Below are positions 1 through 7,278 of a DNA stretch of 7,472 nucleotides, one piece after another. The notes under the pieces are model-generated. The model had not been told where the DNA came from and ran no database searches. It saw only the letters and a program-made list of their open reading frames with translations. Source of the DNA: Burkholderiales bacterium (GTDB lineage Bacteria; Pseudomonadota; Gammaproteobacteria; Burkholderiales; Usitatibacteraceae); contig JAJAYN010000289.1 of the NCBI GenBank assembly GCA_026786225.1, positions 1-7,472 of the forward strand, in the 5' to 3' direction. How positions within the stretch are numbered: the stretch's first letter is position 1; the number at the start of each line of letters is the position of its first letter. The position numbers and the translations under genes were made by a program.

Positions 1-200
<200 letters not shown>

Positions 201-204
<4 letters not shown>

Positions 205-821
205 GCGCACAGGTAGCGGATGCATCTCGCCTCTATGCGACGCTCGCGCCCACGTATGACGACGAAACAAAATTTATTACCGGCATTCGCAAACGTGCCA
301 TCGAAGCCCTGCGCCTTCAACCGGGTGAAACCGTACTCGACGCAGGCTGCGGAACGGGATGGTGTTTACCGATGCTCTCAGCGGGGGTTCTCGAATCCGG
401 GCACGTCATCGGCTTCGAGCCTTCTGCGGATATGCTCGCACTCGCCCGCGCACGGGTTGCCGGGCAAACACTTTCCAACGTCGCGCTGCATCATGCGTGC
501 GGGGAAACGGTCGTGCTTGATCATCCGCCCGATGTGATCTTGTTTAGCTACACGCACGATCTGATTCGTTCGCGCACGTCGCTGGAGAATATTTTGCGAC
601 AGGCGAAATCCGGGACGCGCATCGTCGCCGCCAGCACCAAACTGTTCCCGTCGTGGTTTTTTATCGGCAATTGGTATCTGCGGAAAACGCACCGAATGAC
701 CATCACGAACTTCAATGGTTTTGATCGGCCGTGGACGCTGCTCGCCGAGCTTTGTGCAGAGCATTCGGTGCGCACGACGGTGCCGGGAAGCCGCTATCTT
801 TTTGAAGGGCGACTACCTTGA
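201..821 (+). CDS. Class I SAM-dependent methyltransferase, substrate unknown
   Basis: A 206-residue protein with a Rossmann-fold methyltransferase core. Motif I, VLDAGCGTG, is at residues 45-53. The acidic residue that would hold the SAM ribose is E73 in VIGFEPS, and a motif-IV-like stretch DVILFSYTHD is at 111-120. The C-terminal half carries an aromatic segment (FPSWFFIGNWYL, 149-160), typical of small UbiE/Methyltransf_11-like enzymes of about 200-220 residues. There is no signal peptide, so it should be cytoplasmic. The ATG at 201 is chosen because it forms an ATGA overlap with the egtB stop. A longer frame from position 69 exists but would lie wholly inside egtB. No Shine-Dalgarno sequence precedes 201, which fits translational coupling. 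It is not EgtD (that gene is the convergent neighbour) and lacks the EgtD signature. Co-expression with egtB suggests a role near ergothioneine metabolism, but the substrate cannot be read from the sequence. Confidence 0.85.
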
Positions 822-841
822 CGAAGTCACGGTGCCGGAAA

Positions 842-1888
842 TCAGCTGGCGTAAAACACCCAGAAAGCCTGCTCGCTGTCGGTCCACACGCTGATATTTG
901 AGAAGCCGGCCTCACGAAGCATCGAAGCAAATTCGGCCTGCGTGTACTTGTACGAATTCTCCGAGTGAATCCGTTCACCGTTTGCATAGCCGCGCGCGTG
1001 CCCGTCAATGATCACGTTTTGACCGATGATTGATTCCAGATACATTTCCACGCGACCAAGCGGTTCGTTGTAGGCGCCAACGTGTCGCCACTGCGCTTCG
1101 ACAAAATCGGTACCAATGACGCGATTAATGTGCCGCAACGCGTTGAGATTAAACGCGGCTGTTACGCCCAGCGCATCAGCATAGGCCGCGTCAAGGCGGC
1201 GTTTGTCTTTCTTGGCGTCGACCCCGATCAGCAGTCCCCCGCCTTTGGTGTGACGACGCATCTGCACCAGAAACTGTGTCGCGTTTGCCGGTGTGAAATT
1301 ACCAATACTCGAGCCCGGATAAAATAATGTGGTCCGTTCAAGTAGCAAACCGGCAGGAATGACCAGTTCAAGCGAAAAATCGGTGACCAGCCCGACCATT
1401 TCGGTTTCAGGGAATTCAGTCGCCATGTTGGCCAGCGCCGTTGCCAACGAGGGGCCGGCGATGTCAACGGCCAGATAGCGTTTTGGTTGGATGTGCGGAA
1501 GCCAGGACATGGCTTTGACGCAGTCTCCCGCGCCGAGGTCGACAAACGTGCCACAACGGCCATGCTCGGCAATCTTTGCGCTGATTTCACTGCGGTACTG
1601 CTGGAAAATTGCTCGCTCGGTTCGCGTCGGGTAATACTCGTCCAACTGGCATATTGCCGCATAGAGCGTGCAACCCAATTCGTCATAAAAGTATTTGGGT
1701 TCGATATGCGCGGGCGAAGCAAGCAACCCCGCGATCAACAGCGCGCGTTCGCGTTCGCGATTAACGTGGAGTTGGTTGATAATACGAAAGCCACGGTCGG
1801 CTTGAATTGGCGTTGCGTTGAATTCGGGTTTGTTCATTTCACCGACAGTTGGTTTCGTGGTAAATGTGCCGGATAGCCCGTCGGCCAT
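842..1888 (-). CDS. egtD: EgtD, L-histidine N-alpha-methyltransferase
   Basis: EgtD transfers three methyl groups from SAM to the alpha-amino group of histidine, giving hercynine, the first step of ergothioneine synthesis; it is cytoplasmic. Numbered from the ATG at 1888 (348 aa), the frame has KYFYDELG at 65-72, YYPTRTE at 85-91, the SAM motif FVDLGAGDCVKA at 115-126, YPGSSIGNFTP at 190-200 and GVTAAFN at 241-247. Residues matching the histidine-binding set of Mycobacterium smegmatis EgtD (Y56, N166, Y206, E282, S284) are present as Y85, N197, Y236, E310 and S312, so the enzyme should be active on histidine. Known EgtD proteins are about 320 aa. The in-frame ATG at 1837 (331 aa) fits that length slightly better and has GGTGA directly upstream, so the true start is uncertain. 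The gene converges on the egtB-methyltransferase pair and diverges from the ABC importer. Confidence 0.95.
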   Translation of the reverse strand: MADGLSGTFTTKPTVGEMNKPEFNATPIQADRGFRIINQLHVNRERERALLIAGLLASPAHIEPKYFYDELGCTLYAAICQLDEYYPTRTERAIFQQYRSEISAKIAEHGRCGTFVDLGAGDCVKAMSWLPHIQPKRYLAVDIAGPSLATALANMATEFPETEMVGLVTDFSLELVIPAGLLLERTTLFYPGSSIGNFTPANATQFLVQMRRHTKGGGLLIGVDAKKDKRRLDAAYADALGVTAAFNLNALRHINRVIGTDFVEAQWRHVGAYNEPLGRVEMYLESIIGQNVIIDGHARGYANGERIHSENSYKYTQAEFASMLREAGFSNISVWTDSEQAFWVFYAS

Positions 1889-1948
1889 CCTGTTGCATGC
1901 GAAGATCTTGAAATCACCTTCTTACCTGTTTACTTTACGGAGTTTGCC
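1889..1948. promoter_or_regulatory. Divergent intergenic region between egtD and the ABC importer operon
   Basis: These 60 bases (111 if egtD starts at 1837) must hold, or lie next to, the promoters of two divergent units. It contains two small perfect palindromes, GCATGC at 1895-1900 and AAGATCTT at 1902-1909, and the sequence TTGAAA at 1908-1913. I find no convincing -35/-10 pair for either strand: the best spaced partner of TTGAAA is TACTTT at 1931-1936, which would place the start site inside the ribosome binding site of the importer gene. No PHO-box-like direct repeat is evident. The regulatory assignment rests on position only. Confidence 0.4.
1939..1942 (+). promoter_or_regulatory. Ribosome binding site of the binding-protein gene
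   Basis: GGAG (within ACGGAG) lies 6 bases before the ATG at 1949. It is one of the best Shine-Dalgarno matches in the window and fixes the start of the first importer gene. Confidence 0.65.
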
Positions 1949-2815
1949 ATGATTAGCCTGTCTTCATCACGTACATTGAAATCGCTTTTTACCTGTGTAT
2001 TGTTCTCCATGTGTTCTGCCGCACATGCGCAACAGACCTTTCGCGTCACCACCATTCCCGAAGAAGCGGCAACCGAACAGATCCGGAAATTCACCCCACT
2101 TGCGCAGTATCTTGAGAAGAAACTCGGTGTCAAGGTCGAATTTACGCCGGTGACTGATTATCCGGCCGCCGTCGAAGCGATGGTAAACAAGAAAATTGAC
2201 TTGGTCTGGTTCGGTGGCTTTACGTTTGTACAGGCAAGCATTCGCTCCAATGGCAAAGTCATTCCGATTGCCCAACGCGAGGAAGACACAAAATTCCAGT
2301 CAGTCTTCATCAGCAAGACCGACTCGGGTATCAAGAAGCTGGAGGATCTTAAAGGCAAGCAGGTCTCCTTCGGCTCCCAGTCCTCCACGTCAGGCCACCT
2401 GATGCCGCGCAGCTACTTGCTACAAGCCAAAATTGATCCAGAGAAAGACTTCAAACGTGTCGCCTACTCGGGCGCGCACGATGCAACAATCGCCTCCGTC
2501 GTTAGCGGCAAGGTCGATGCGGCCGCGCTCGATATCACGGTGTGGAAGAAATTTGTCACAGAGAACAAGGTCGACACCAAAGCTGTTGATGTTTTCTACA
2601 CCACGCCGGGTTATTTCAATTACAACTGGGCCGTGCATGCCGACATGCCTGCGGACATGCGTGCAAAAGTGACCAAAGCGCTGCTCGACATTGACCCCGC
2701 CACCCCTGAAGGCGCGGAAATTCTCAAACTCAATCGCGCGACCCGTTATATCCCTACCGATGCGGGCAATTACAAAGGTATCGAGGCTGCCGCACGCAGC
2801 GCGGGTTTGTTGTAA
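1949..2815 (+). CDS. PhnD-family ABC transporter periplasmic binding protein (putative selenate/phosphonate-type oxyanion)
   Basis: A 288-residue exported solute-binding protein of the phosphate/phosphite/phosphonate type, which would deliver substrate to the membrane complex encoded downstream. Residues 1-27 are a Sec signal peptide: R8 and K11, then a hydrophobic stretch, ending in AHA before QQ. The mature protein shows FTPVTDYPA (65-73), LVWFGGFTF (85-93), the anion-binding loop SSTSG (145-149), YSGAHDAT (173-180) and YTTPGYFNYNW (217-227). The STSG loop and overall layout are those of PhnD/PtxB. The WFGG segment and the aromatic TPGYFNYNW replace different sequences in classical phosphonate binders. 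From memory this pattern is that of the clade annotated as putative selenate ABC transporter binding protein, but selectivity cannot be proved by reading. A GGAG 6 bases upstream supports the ATG. First gene of a four-gene importer operon and divergent from egtD. Confidence 0.88.
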   Translation: MISLSSSRTLKSLFTCVLFSMCSAAHAQQTFRVTTIPEEAATEQIRKFTPLAQYLEKKLGVKVEFTPVTDYPAAVEAMVNKKIDLVWFGGFTFVQASIRSNGKVIPIAQREEDTKFQSVFISKTDSGIKKLEDLKGKQVSFGSQSSTSGHLMPRSYLLQAKIDPEKDFKRVAYSGAHDATIASVVSGKVDAAALDITVWKKFVTENKVDTKAVDVFYTTPGYFNYNWAVHADMPADMRAKVTKALLDIDPATPEGAEILKLNRATRYIPTDAGNYKGIEAAARSAGLL

Positions 2816-2830
2816 CACTGCAACGGCTTT

Positions 2831-3676
2831 TTGTCGTTGAAGCTCCAGACCAAGCAGCTTAGCGCGCGCCACCCTGCGGCGCGCGCCGGGACGTCCGCAG
2901 CCCTGCGTGACGCCTCGATCTCCATTGCGTCGGGTGAACAAGTCGCCATCATCGGGCCATCCGGTGCCGGCAAGACCACGTTGCTTAGCGCGCTCGCCTG
3001 CGCCCTGCAACCGACCCAGGGCGACGTGATGATCGATGGCCACGATCCATGGCAGTTGTCGCGACCGCAGTTACAGTTGCTGCGTGGCCGGCTCTATCTC
3101 GCCCCACAGGTGCCACCGTTGCCGCCGCGCCAGCGCGTCGTGACCTCCGTGCTGGCGGGCAGCCTGCCTGCGATGGGTTTTTGGACAAGTTTGCGATCAC
3201 TGTTTTATCCGCAGAACATTTCAGGCGCGCATGCAGCATTGGAAAAATTTGACCTGAGCGAAAAAATATTTGACCGTGTGGATCGCCTGTCCGGCGGCGA
3301 ACGTCAGCGTGTGGGGCTGGCGAGGGCGCTGGTCTCGCCGGCAACGCTTTGGCTGGTCGACGAACCATTGTCTGCACTCGACCCTACCCGCGCCAAGCTG
3401 GTGATGGATTCGCTGCTCGCTGAAGCGCGCGCGCGAGGCGTTACCCTGGTGATGACGCTGCATCAGGTCGATGTTGCGCTGGCACGCTTTGAGCGCATTA
3501 TCGGCTTGCGCGATGGTTTGGTTGCCTTTGATCTTCCCACCAGGGACGTCACGCCCGAACGACTCAGGCAACTCTATTTGCAGTATGAGGAAGAGCTTGT
3601 CGGACCTGCCACCGGCAATTTTGCAGAAACCAGCATCGACGCCGATAAGGTGCCGTCCGTGATGCATTGCCGCTAA
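2831..3676 (+). CDS. PhnC-type ABC transporter ATP-binding protein
   Basis: The 281-residue cytoplasmic ATPase that powers the importer. All nucleotide-binding motifs are intact: Walker A GPSGAGKTT (42-50), Q-loop around Q93, signature LSGGERQRV (153-161), Walker B LWLVDEPL (173-180, catalytic E178), D-loop SALD (181-184) and switch H211. Length and motif spacing match PhnC-type subunits; about 30 C-terminal residues after the ABC fold carry no recognised domain. The start is non-standard. The same frame contains the stop of the preceding gene at 2813-2815, no in-frame ATG or GTG lies near the expected N-terminus, and TTG at 2831 (or TTG at 2837) is the only reasonable choice. The upstream Shine-Dalgarno is weak. 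With 15 bases separating it from the binding-protein gene, translation is probably helped by coupling. A permease gene follows 21 bases downstream. Confidence 0.92.
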   Translation: MSLKLQTKQLSARHPAARAGTSAALRDASISIASGEQVAIIGPSGAGKTTLLSALACALQPTQGDVMIDGHDPWQLSRPQLQLLRGRLYLAPQVPPLPPRQRVVTSVLAGSLPAMGFWTSLRSLFYPQNISGAHAALEKFDLSEKIFDRVDRLSGGERQRVGLARALVSPATLWLVDEPLSALDPTRAKLVMDSLLAEARARGVTLVMTLHQVDVALARFERIIGLRDGLVAFDLPTRDVTPERLRQLYLQYEEELVGPATGNFAETSIDADKVPSVMHCR

Positions 3677-3697
3677 CGGCGCCGGTCTCAATGCTCA

Positions 3698-4537
3698 ATG
3701 TCTAGCGTCGCGAAAACACACGTTGTCCCGGACCGCGATCCTGCCTGGTTAGGCCGCGTGTTCTGGTTTTCGACCGCAATCGTATTACTCTGGCCATTGG
3801 TGGTCGCCACCGAATTCAAGCCTTGGCTACTGTTTGACGCGCAAAGCCGCAAATCGACCTGGCAGTTCGTCAAGGACTTCTTCCCCCCAGTGGTCAACCA
3901 GGAGTTTCTGCTGCTTGTCGCAAAGGAAACCTGGCGCACCGTGGCGACAGCCACGGCCGGCATGACACTCGCGCTATTACTCGCCATCCCCCTGACGCTG
4001 CTATCAACCAGTGCCCTCTCCATTTCGGCGTTGAGCGGGCGCATGGCGCCACTGCCCTTTGCCTTCAGACAAGTGATTCGATTCACGTTGATCTTGCTGC
4101 GTAGCGTGCCAGAGCTGGTCTGGGCGCTCGTCTTTGTGCGCGTCGTCGGATTGGGGCCGACCGCAGGCGTGCTGGCGATCGCGCTGACCTACGGTGGCAT
4201 GCTCGGCAAGGTCTACGGAGAAATTCTGGAGAGTGGCGAAGCCCATGCCAGCGCCACGCTCATGCGCAATGGCAGTGGGCGAATGCAGGCGTTTTTTTAT
4301 GCGTTGTTGCCACAGAACGCGGCTGAAATTACTTCGTACACGGTGTATCGCTGGGAGTGCGCAATTCGTTCCTCAGTTGTCCTGGGTTTTGTTGGCGCGG
4401 GTGGCCTGGGGCAGCAGATGGATAACTCGATGAAGATGTTCAACGGGGGCGAAGTGGCCACGATGTTGATCGTCTTCATCCTGCTGGTCGCGTTCGCTGA
4501 TCGCGTCAGTAGCTGGCTGCGTAAGGAGATCGGTTGA
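3698..4537 (+). CDS. PhnE-type ABC transporter permease (first of two)
   Basis: A 279-residue inner-membrane subunit of the BPD_transp_1 type. Hydrophobic segments lie at about 21-38, 82-103, 128-166, 223-240 and 254-268, as in PhnE-like permeases with five to six helices. The conserved RSVPELVWAL is at 135-144, the cytoplasmic coupling loop (EAA region) at about 175-210 ends in FFYALLPQ, and VLGFVGAGGLGQ is at 228-239. The EAA loop is degenerate compared with the second permease (EILESGEAHASATLMRNG instead of an EAIENxxPG-like pattern) but keeps the central glycine. The ATG at 3698 has no strong Shine-Dalgarno; an ATG at 3691 is out of frame and terminates after four codons. The gene ends with two consecutive TGA codons (4535-4540), the first overlapping the ATG of the next permease by one base. 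It probably pairs with the second permease as a heterodimer. Confidence 0.9.
   Translation: MSSVAKTHVVPDRDPAWLGRVFWFSTAIVLLWPLVVATEFKPWLLFDAQSRKSTWQFVKDFFPPVVNQEFLLLVAKETWRTVATATAGMTLALLLAIPLTLLSTSALSISALSGRMAPLPFAFRQVIRFTLILLRSVPELVWALVFVRVVGLGPTAGVLAIALTYGGMLGKVYGEILESGEAHASATLMRNGSGRMQAFFYALLPQNAAEITSYTVYRWECAIRSSVVLGFVGAGGLGQQMDNSMKMFNGGEVATMLIVFILLVAFADRVSSWLRKEIG
4523..4528 (+). promoter_or_regulatory. Ribosome binding site of the second permease gene
   Basis: AAGGAG, inside the 3' end of the first permease gene, lies 8 bases before the ATG at 4537. It favours that ATG over the adjacent in-frame TTG at 4534, although the TTG would also be within range. Confidence 0.65.
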
Positions 4538-5343
4538 TGAACCGTCCGCTTCGCGCATCGCCAATATTTGACGCACGCTGTCGCGCTTGCTGGTTCGGTG
4601 CCCTATTGTTAGGGCTGATTGTCGTCAGCTTCTGGAGCCTGAACCTCGATTGGCGGGCTTTTTTTTCAGTTGAAGCCGGCGAAAGCATGCTGCGCTTCAT
4701 CCGCGAATTCTTCCCGCCGGATTTATCGACGGCGTTCCTCGCGAAGGTTGGGGTTGGTGCGATCGAGACATTTGCCATGTCGTTGCTGGGAACCATACTG
4801 GCTGTGGTGTTGGGCATCTTTATTGCGCTGCCTGCGAGCACGCTTCATCGCGAAGATCAGGCACTCATCCGGCTGCCAACCCGTCTTCTGCTCAATGCGC
4901 TGCGATCGATTCCCGAACTGGTGTGGGCGGCGTTGTTATTGATCTCGGCGGGCCTGGGTCCGTTTGCCGGCACGCTCGCCCTTGCACTGCATACCACCGG
5001 CGTGCTCGGTCGTTTGTTTGCCGAAGCGATTGAAAACGCGCCACCAGGCCCGGCCATTGCGCTCCGTACCCAGGGCGTCTCCAATACGCGCATTTTTTTC
5101 TACGCCACATTGCCCCAGGTTTTGCCGCAAATCATGTCCTACACCCTCTATCGCTGGGAGAATAACATCCGCGCGGCTGCAGTGCTTGGCGTGGTCGGCG
5201 CTGGCGGCTTAGGCCAACTATTGTCGTTTCACATGGGCTTGTTCCAAATGAACAAGACAGCCACGATCCTGATGGCGATGATTTTGCTCGTTGCACTCGT
5301 TGATCTGGCGAGTTATCTGTCGCGCCGGGTACTGACGCGATAG
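4537..5343 (+). CDS. PhnE-type ABC transporter permease (second of two)
   Basis: A 268-residue inner-membrane permease and the last gene of the importer operon. The start is taken as ATG 4537, which shares its A with the TGA of the previous gene and has AAGGAG 8 bases upstream; TTG at 4534 would add one residue. Hydrophobic segments lie at about 17-35, 73-101, 126-155, 212-228 and 241-260. RSIPELVWAA (123-132), a good EAA coupling loop (EAIENAPPGPAIALRTQG, 163-180), FFYATLPQVLP (187-197) and VLGVVGAGGLGQ (216-227) define the BPD_transp_1 domain. It is clearly paralogous to the first permease. Both share a FFPP motif before the core domain, RS(V/I)PELVWA, SYT(V/L)YRWE and VGAGGLGQ, pointing to an old tandem duplication and a heterodimeric channel served by the single ATPase. 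Confidence 0.9.
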   Translation: MNRPLRASPIFDARCRACWFGALLLGLIVVSFWSLNLDWRAFFSVEAGESMLRFIREFFPPDLSTAFLAKVGVGAIETFAMSLLGTILAVVLGIFIALPASTLHREDQALIRLPTRLLLNALRSIPELVWAALLLISAGLGPFAGTLALALHTTGVLGRLFAEAIENAPPGPAIALRTQGVSNTRIFFYATLPQVLPQIMSYTLYRWENNIRAAAVLGVVGAGGLGQLLSFHMGLFQMNKTATILMAMILLVALVDLASYLSRRVLTR

Positions 5344-5379
5344 CCAGACGACGCGCCACGAACGGTGAACCAGCATTGA

Positions 5380-5415
5380 CGAGCCTCTTGAAACGTTTTT
5401 GCTCTGAGAGGCTCG
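5380..5415. repeat. Inverted repeat (hairpin) in the convergent gap
   Basis: CGAGCCTCT at 5380-5388 is the exact reverse complement of AGAGGCTCG at 5407-5415, a 9-bp stem that G-T pairs can extend to about 11, around an 18-base loop containing TTTTT. It sits in the 130-base gap (5344-5473) between the importer operon and the oppositely oriented thioesterase gene, where a bidirectional terminator would be expected. Neither strand has a T-run straight after the stem, so it is not a textbook intrinsic terminator. I see no other feature in the gap. Confidence 0.5.
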
Positions 5416-5473
5416 CCGTTGCTAGTGCTATCGCTATTTGGCCGGTTTGCCCGTCACGTGGCTGTGCGTCGGT

Positions 5474-5929
5474 TCAACCAAGAATCCGCTGCAACGCCAC
5501 TTTCAACACCTCACCCAACGCCTGCGGCTTCAAGGTCTTCCGATCCACATAGACATGCACAAAGTGCCCCTGCGCAACGGCTACCTCCCCGCCCTGCCGA
5601 AACAACGCCACCTCATAGCGCACGCTCGAATTGCCAATCCTGGTCACACGCAAACCGGCGTCGATTGTTTCAGGGAACGCAATCGAGGCGAAATAGCTGC
5701 AGCCGGTTTCCACCACCAGCCCAATGACCTTGCCGTTGGCAATATCGAGCGTACCTTGTGAAATCAGATATTCGTTGACGACGGTATCGAAGTAAGAATA
5801 GTAAATGACGTTGTTGACATGGCCGTAGACATCGTTGTCCATCCAGCGGGTGGCGATGGGCAGGATGTGCTGGAACGCGTCGCGTGTATACGGCTGGGGC
5901 CTTGCTGGAGCCGCAGAAGTCGGACTCAT
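5474..5929 (-). CDS. Acyl-CoA thioesterase, 4-hydroxybenzoyl-CoA thioesterase (hotdog) family
   Basis: A 151-residue single-domain hotdog protein, predicted to hydrolyse an acyl-CoA (or acyl-ACP) thioester in the cytoplasm. The signature RWMDNDVYGHVNN spans residues 28-40, followed by the hotdog helix VIYYSYFDTVVNEYL. D33 aligns with the catalytic Asp17 of Pseudomonas 4-hydroxybenzoyl-CoA thioesterase. Later strands include VETGCSYFASIAFPETI and GHFVHVYVDRKTLKP, typical of YbgC/FadM-like members of about 130-155 residues. The ATG at 5929 overlaps the stop of the patatin gene (ATGA) and lacks its own clear Shine-Dalgarno, indicating coupled translation. The physiological acyl chain cannot be inferred. 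Last gene of the minus-strand unit. Confidence 0.9.
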   Translation of the reverse strand: MSPTSAAPARPQPYTRDAFQHILPIATRWMDNDVYGHVNNVIYYSYFDTVVNEYLISQGTLDIANGKVIGLVVETGCSYFASIAFPETIDAGLRVTRIGNSSVRYEVALFRQGGEVAVAQGHFVHVYVDRKTLKPQALGEVLKVALQRILG

Positions 5930-7176
5930 GCTTTGGTGCTGTCCATCGTCTGGGTTTTTCCCGGGTCATAGGCGTGATACGGAATTACCGTCGGCAACGG
6001 GCAGGCGGTCGGGTCAAAGAAAATGGCGATTTCTTCGCGACGCTTCATGGTGTCTTCATAACCCATCGCAATCAGCGCTTTACAATAGCGATGGTCAAAC
6101 AACATATAGCTGGCCAGTGCTGCGCCACCGCGACGCATGGCACCGATGGAGCGCATCAACAGCCGCGTCGTCCACGGCAAATCGCCCACGTGTTTGAACG
6201 CAAGCGTTTCCAACGGCTCGTTGGGACACGCAACGCATACGTCGACGTGATGCAGGTTCATGCCCGATTTCTTCAGCCTGTCCGGGTCAACCACCGTCAA
6301 CGTCGCGTTTACGCGTTGCAGCAATTCGATATCGACGGCGAGTGTGTCGAGAAAAATCGACGACATCGCGTGGCCGGCAATCTGCGCCAGCGAGGGGTAG
6401 AGTTCACCGCGGATGCGTTCGGGTAAATCCTTGACCAGCTTGGCGGTGCCAATGACAAACACGCGTCTTGCGCCCAGGTGTAGCGCCGGGCTCACCGGTG
6501 CCATTTGGCGAATGGAGCCGTCGCCGAAAAACTCGCGATTAATCTTGGTCGCGGGAAAAGCAAATGGAATGGCCGACGAGGCCATCAGATGCTCTGCACG
6601 CAACTGACTGACGCGGATGCCCAGCCGCTGTGAACGCCGCCACCCCTGTACATCAGCGGCCGCCTGGAAAAACGCGCAGTTCTGGCCGGACGTGTATCCC
6701 GACGCCGTCACGGATACTGCGCGCAGGACACCCGATTCGATGTGTTTCGCAATGCGTGTAAGCGGAACGTGTTGCGCAATCAGATCCGCCAACGGTGCGT
6801 TGTCGAATAGCGAAACCTTATGATTCTTGGTGACCGCACCAAACAGAAAAGCCGCAAGCCATTTGATACTGTTTCTCGCTACGCCAGGGAAATCGGTACG
6901 GTAGACTTTGTTCGGCAAAAAATTCTCCCAAACGTCCAGCAATGTCTCGACGCCAAGCGCGAAGTTATCGGCATTGACCGCCAATACCGCAGCGTTGATC
7001 GCACCGGCGGAGGTACCGGTAATGATGGGAAAGGGATTTTCCTCGGGGTGTCCAAGGATTTCAGAGACCGCTTTGAGCACGCCGACCTGGTAGGCGGCTC
7101 GCGCACCGCCGCCCTGCAGCACCAGCGCGATGCCAGGATGTCTGGCGTTACGGGTTATCTTTTCCACATCACCCAA
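5926..7176 (-). CDS. Patatin-like phospholipase
   Basis: A serine acyl hydrolase of the patatin family (about 416 aa), expected to release fatty acids from membrane phospholipids or other acyl esters. Counting from the TTG at 7176, the glycine-rich oxyanion-hole motif QGGGARAAYQVG is at 21-32, the nucleophile elbow GTSAG at 54-58 (S56), ASSAIPFAFP at 199-208 and the catalytic aspartate motif DGS at 219-221 (D219), so the Ser-Asp dyad is complete. There is no signal peptide. The start is uncertain: the frame is open back to a stop at 7273-7275 with no ATG. TTG at 7224 (432 aa) has no ribosome binding site, whereas TTG at 7176 has GGAG (7185-7188) 8 bases upstream; GTG at 7167 is another option. 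The stop overlaps the thioesterase start by 4 bases, forming a coupled pair. The C-terminal 150 residues have no domain I recognise. Confidence 0.92.
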   Translation of the reverse strand: MGDVEKITRNARHPGIALVLQGGGARAAYQVGVLKAVSEILGHPEENPFPIITGTSAGAINAAVLAVNADNFALGVETLLDVWENFLPNKVYRTDFPGVARNSIKWLAAFLFGAVTKNHKVSLFDNAPLADLIAQHVPLTRIAKHIESGVLRAVSVTASGYTSGQNCAFFQAAADVQGWRRSQRLGIRVSQLRAEHLMASSAIPFAFPATKINREFFGDGSIRQMAPVSPALHLGARRVFVIGTAKLVKDLPERIRGELYPSLAQIAGHAMSSIFLDTLAVDIELLQRVNATLTVVDPDRLKKSGMNLHHVDVCVACPNEPLETLAFKHVGDLPWTTRLLMRSIGAMRRGGAALASYMLFDHRYCKALIAMGYEDTMKRREEIAIFFDPTACPLPTVIPYHAYDPGKTQTMDSTKA

Positions 7177-7278
7177 ACGACTTTCTCCGCCAGATTTGCC
7201 AGCATCTTGGAACTTACTCGCCAAGGCAATACGCCAGACGACGGCGCGGTTGTCAGCCTCGCTGTCGCCAGTCTATTA

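Noticed and set aside
1908..1936. Sigma-70 promoter TTGAAA (1908-1913) with TACTTT (1931-1936), 17-base spacer.
   Set aside because: The -10 matches the consensus at only three positions, and the start site would fall within the ribosome binding site of the binding-protein gene.
2420..3043. Long minus-strand open frame across the binding-protein/ATPase junction.
   Set aside because: It is antisense to two well-supported genes, is arginine- and glycine-rich in the way shadow frames are, and has no recognisable motif.
1949..5343. Importer as an ergothioneine uptake system of the EgtUV type.
   Set aside because: EgtU is a betaine/choline-type binding protein fused to its permease. This system has a PhnD-type binding protein with an oxyanion-binding STSG loop and two PhnE-type permeases.
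5926..7224. Patatin as CapV-like effector of a CBASS defence system.
   Set aside because: No CD-NTase, Cap2/Cap3 or other defence gene is present. The neighbours are a thioesterase and a probable class III cyclase end, which fit lipid metabolism better.
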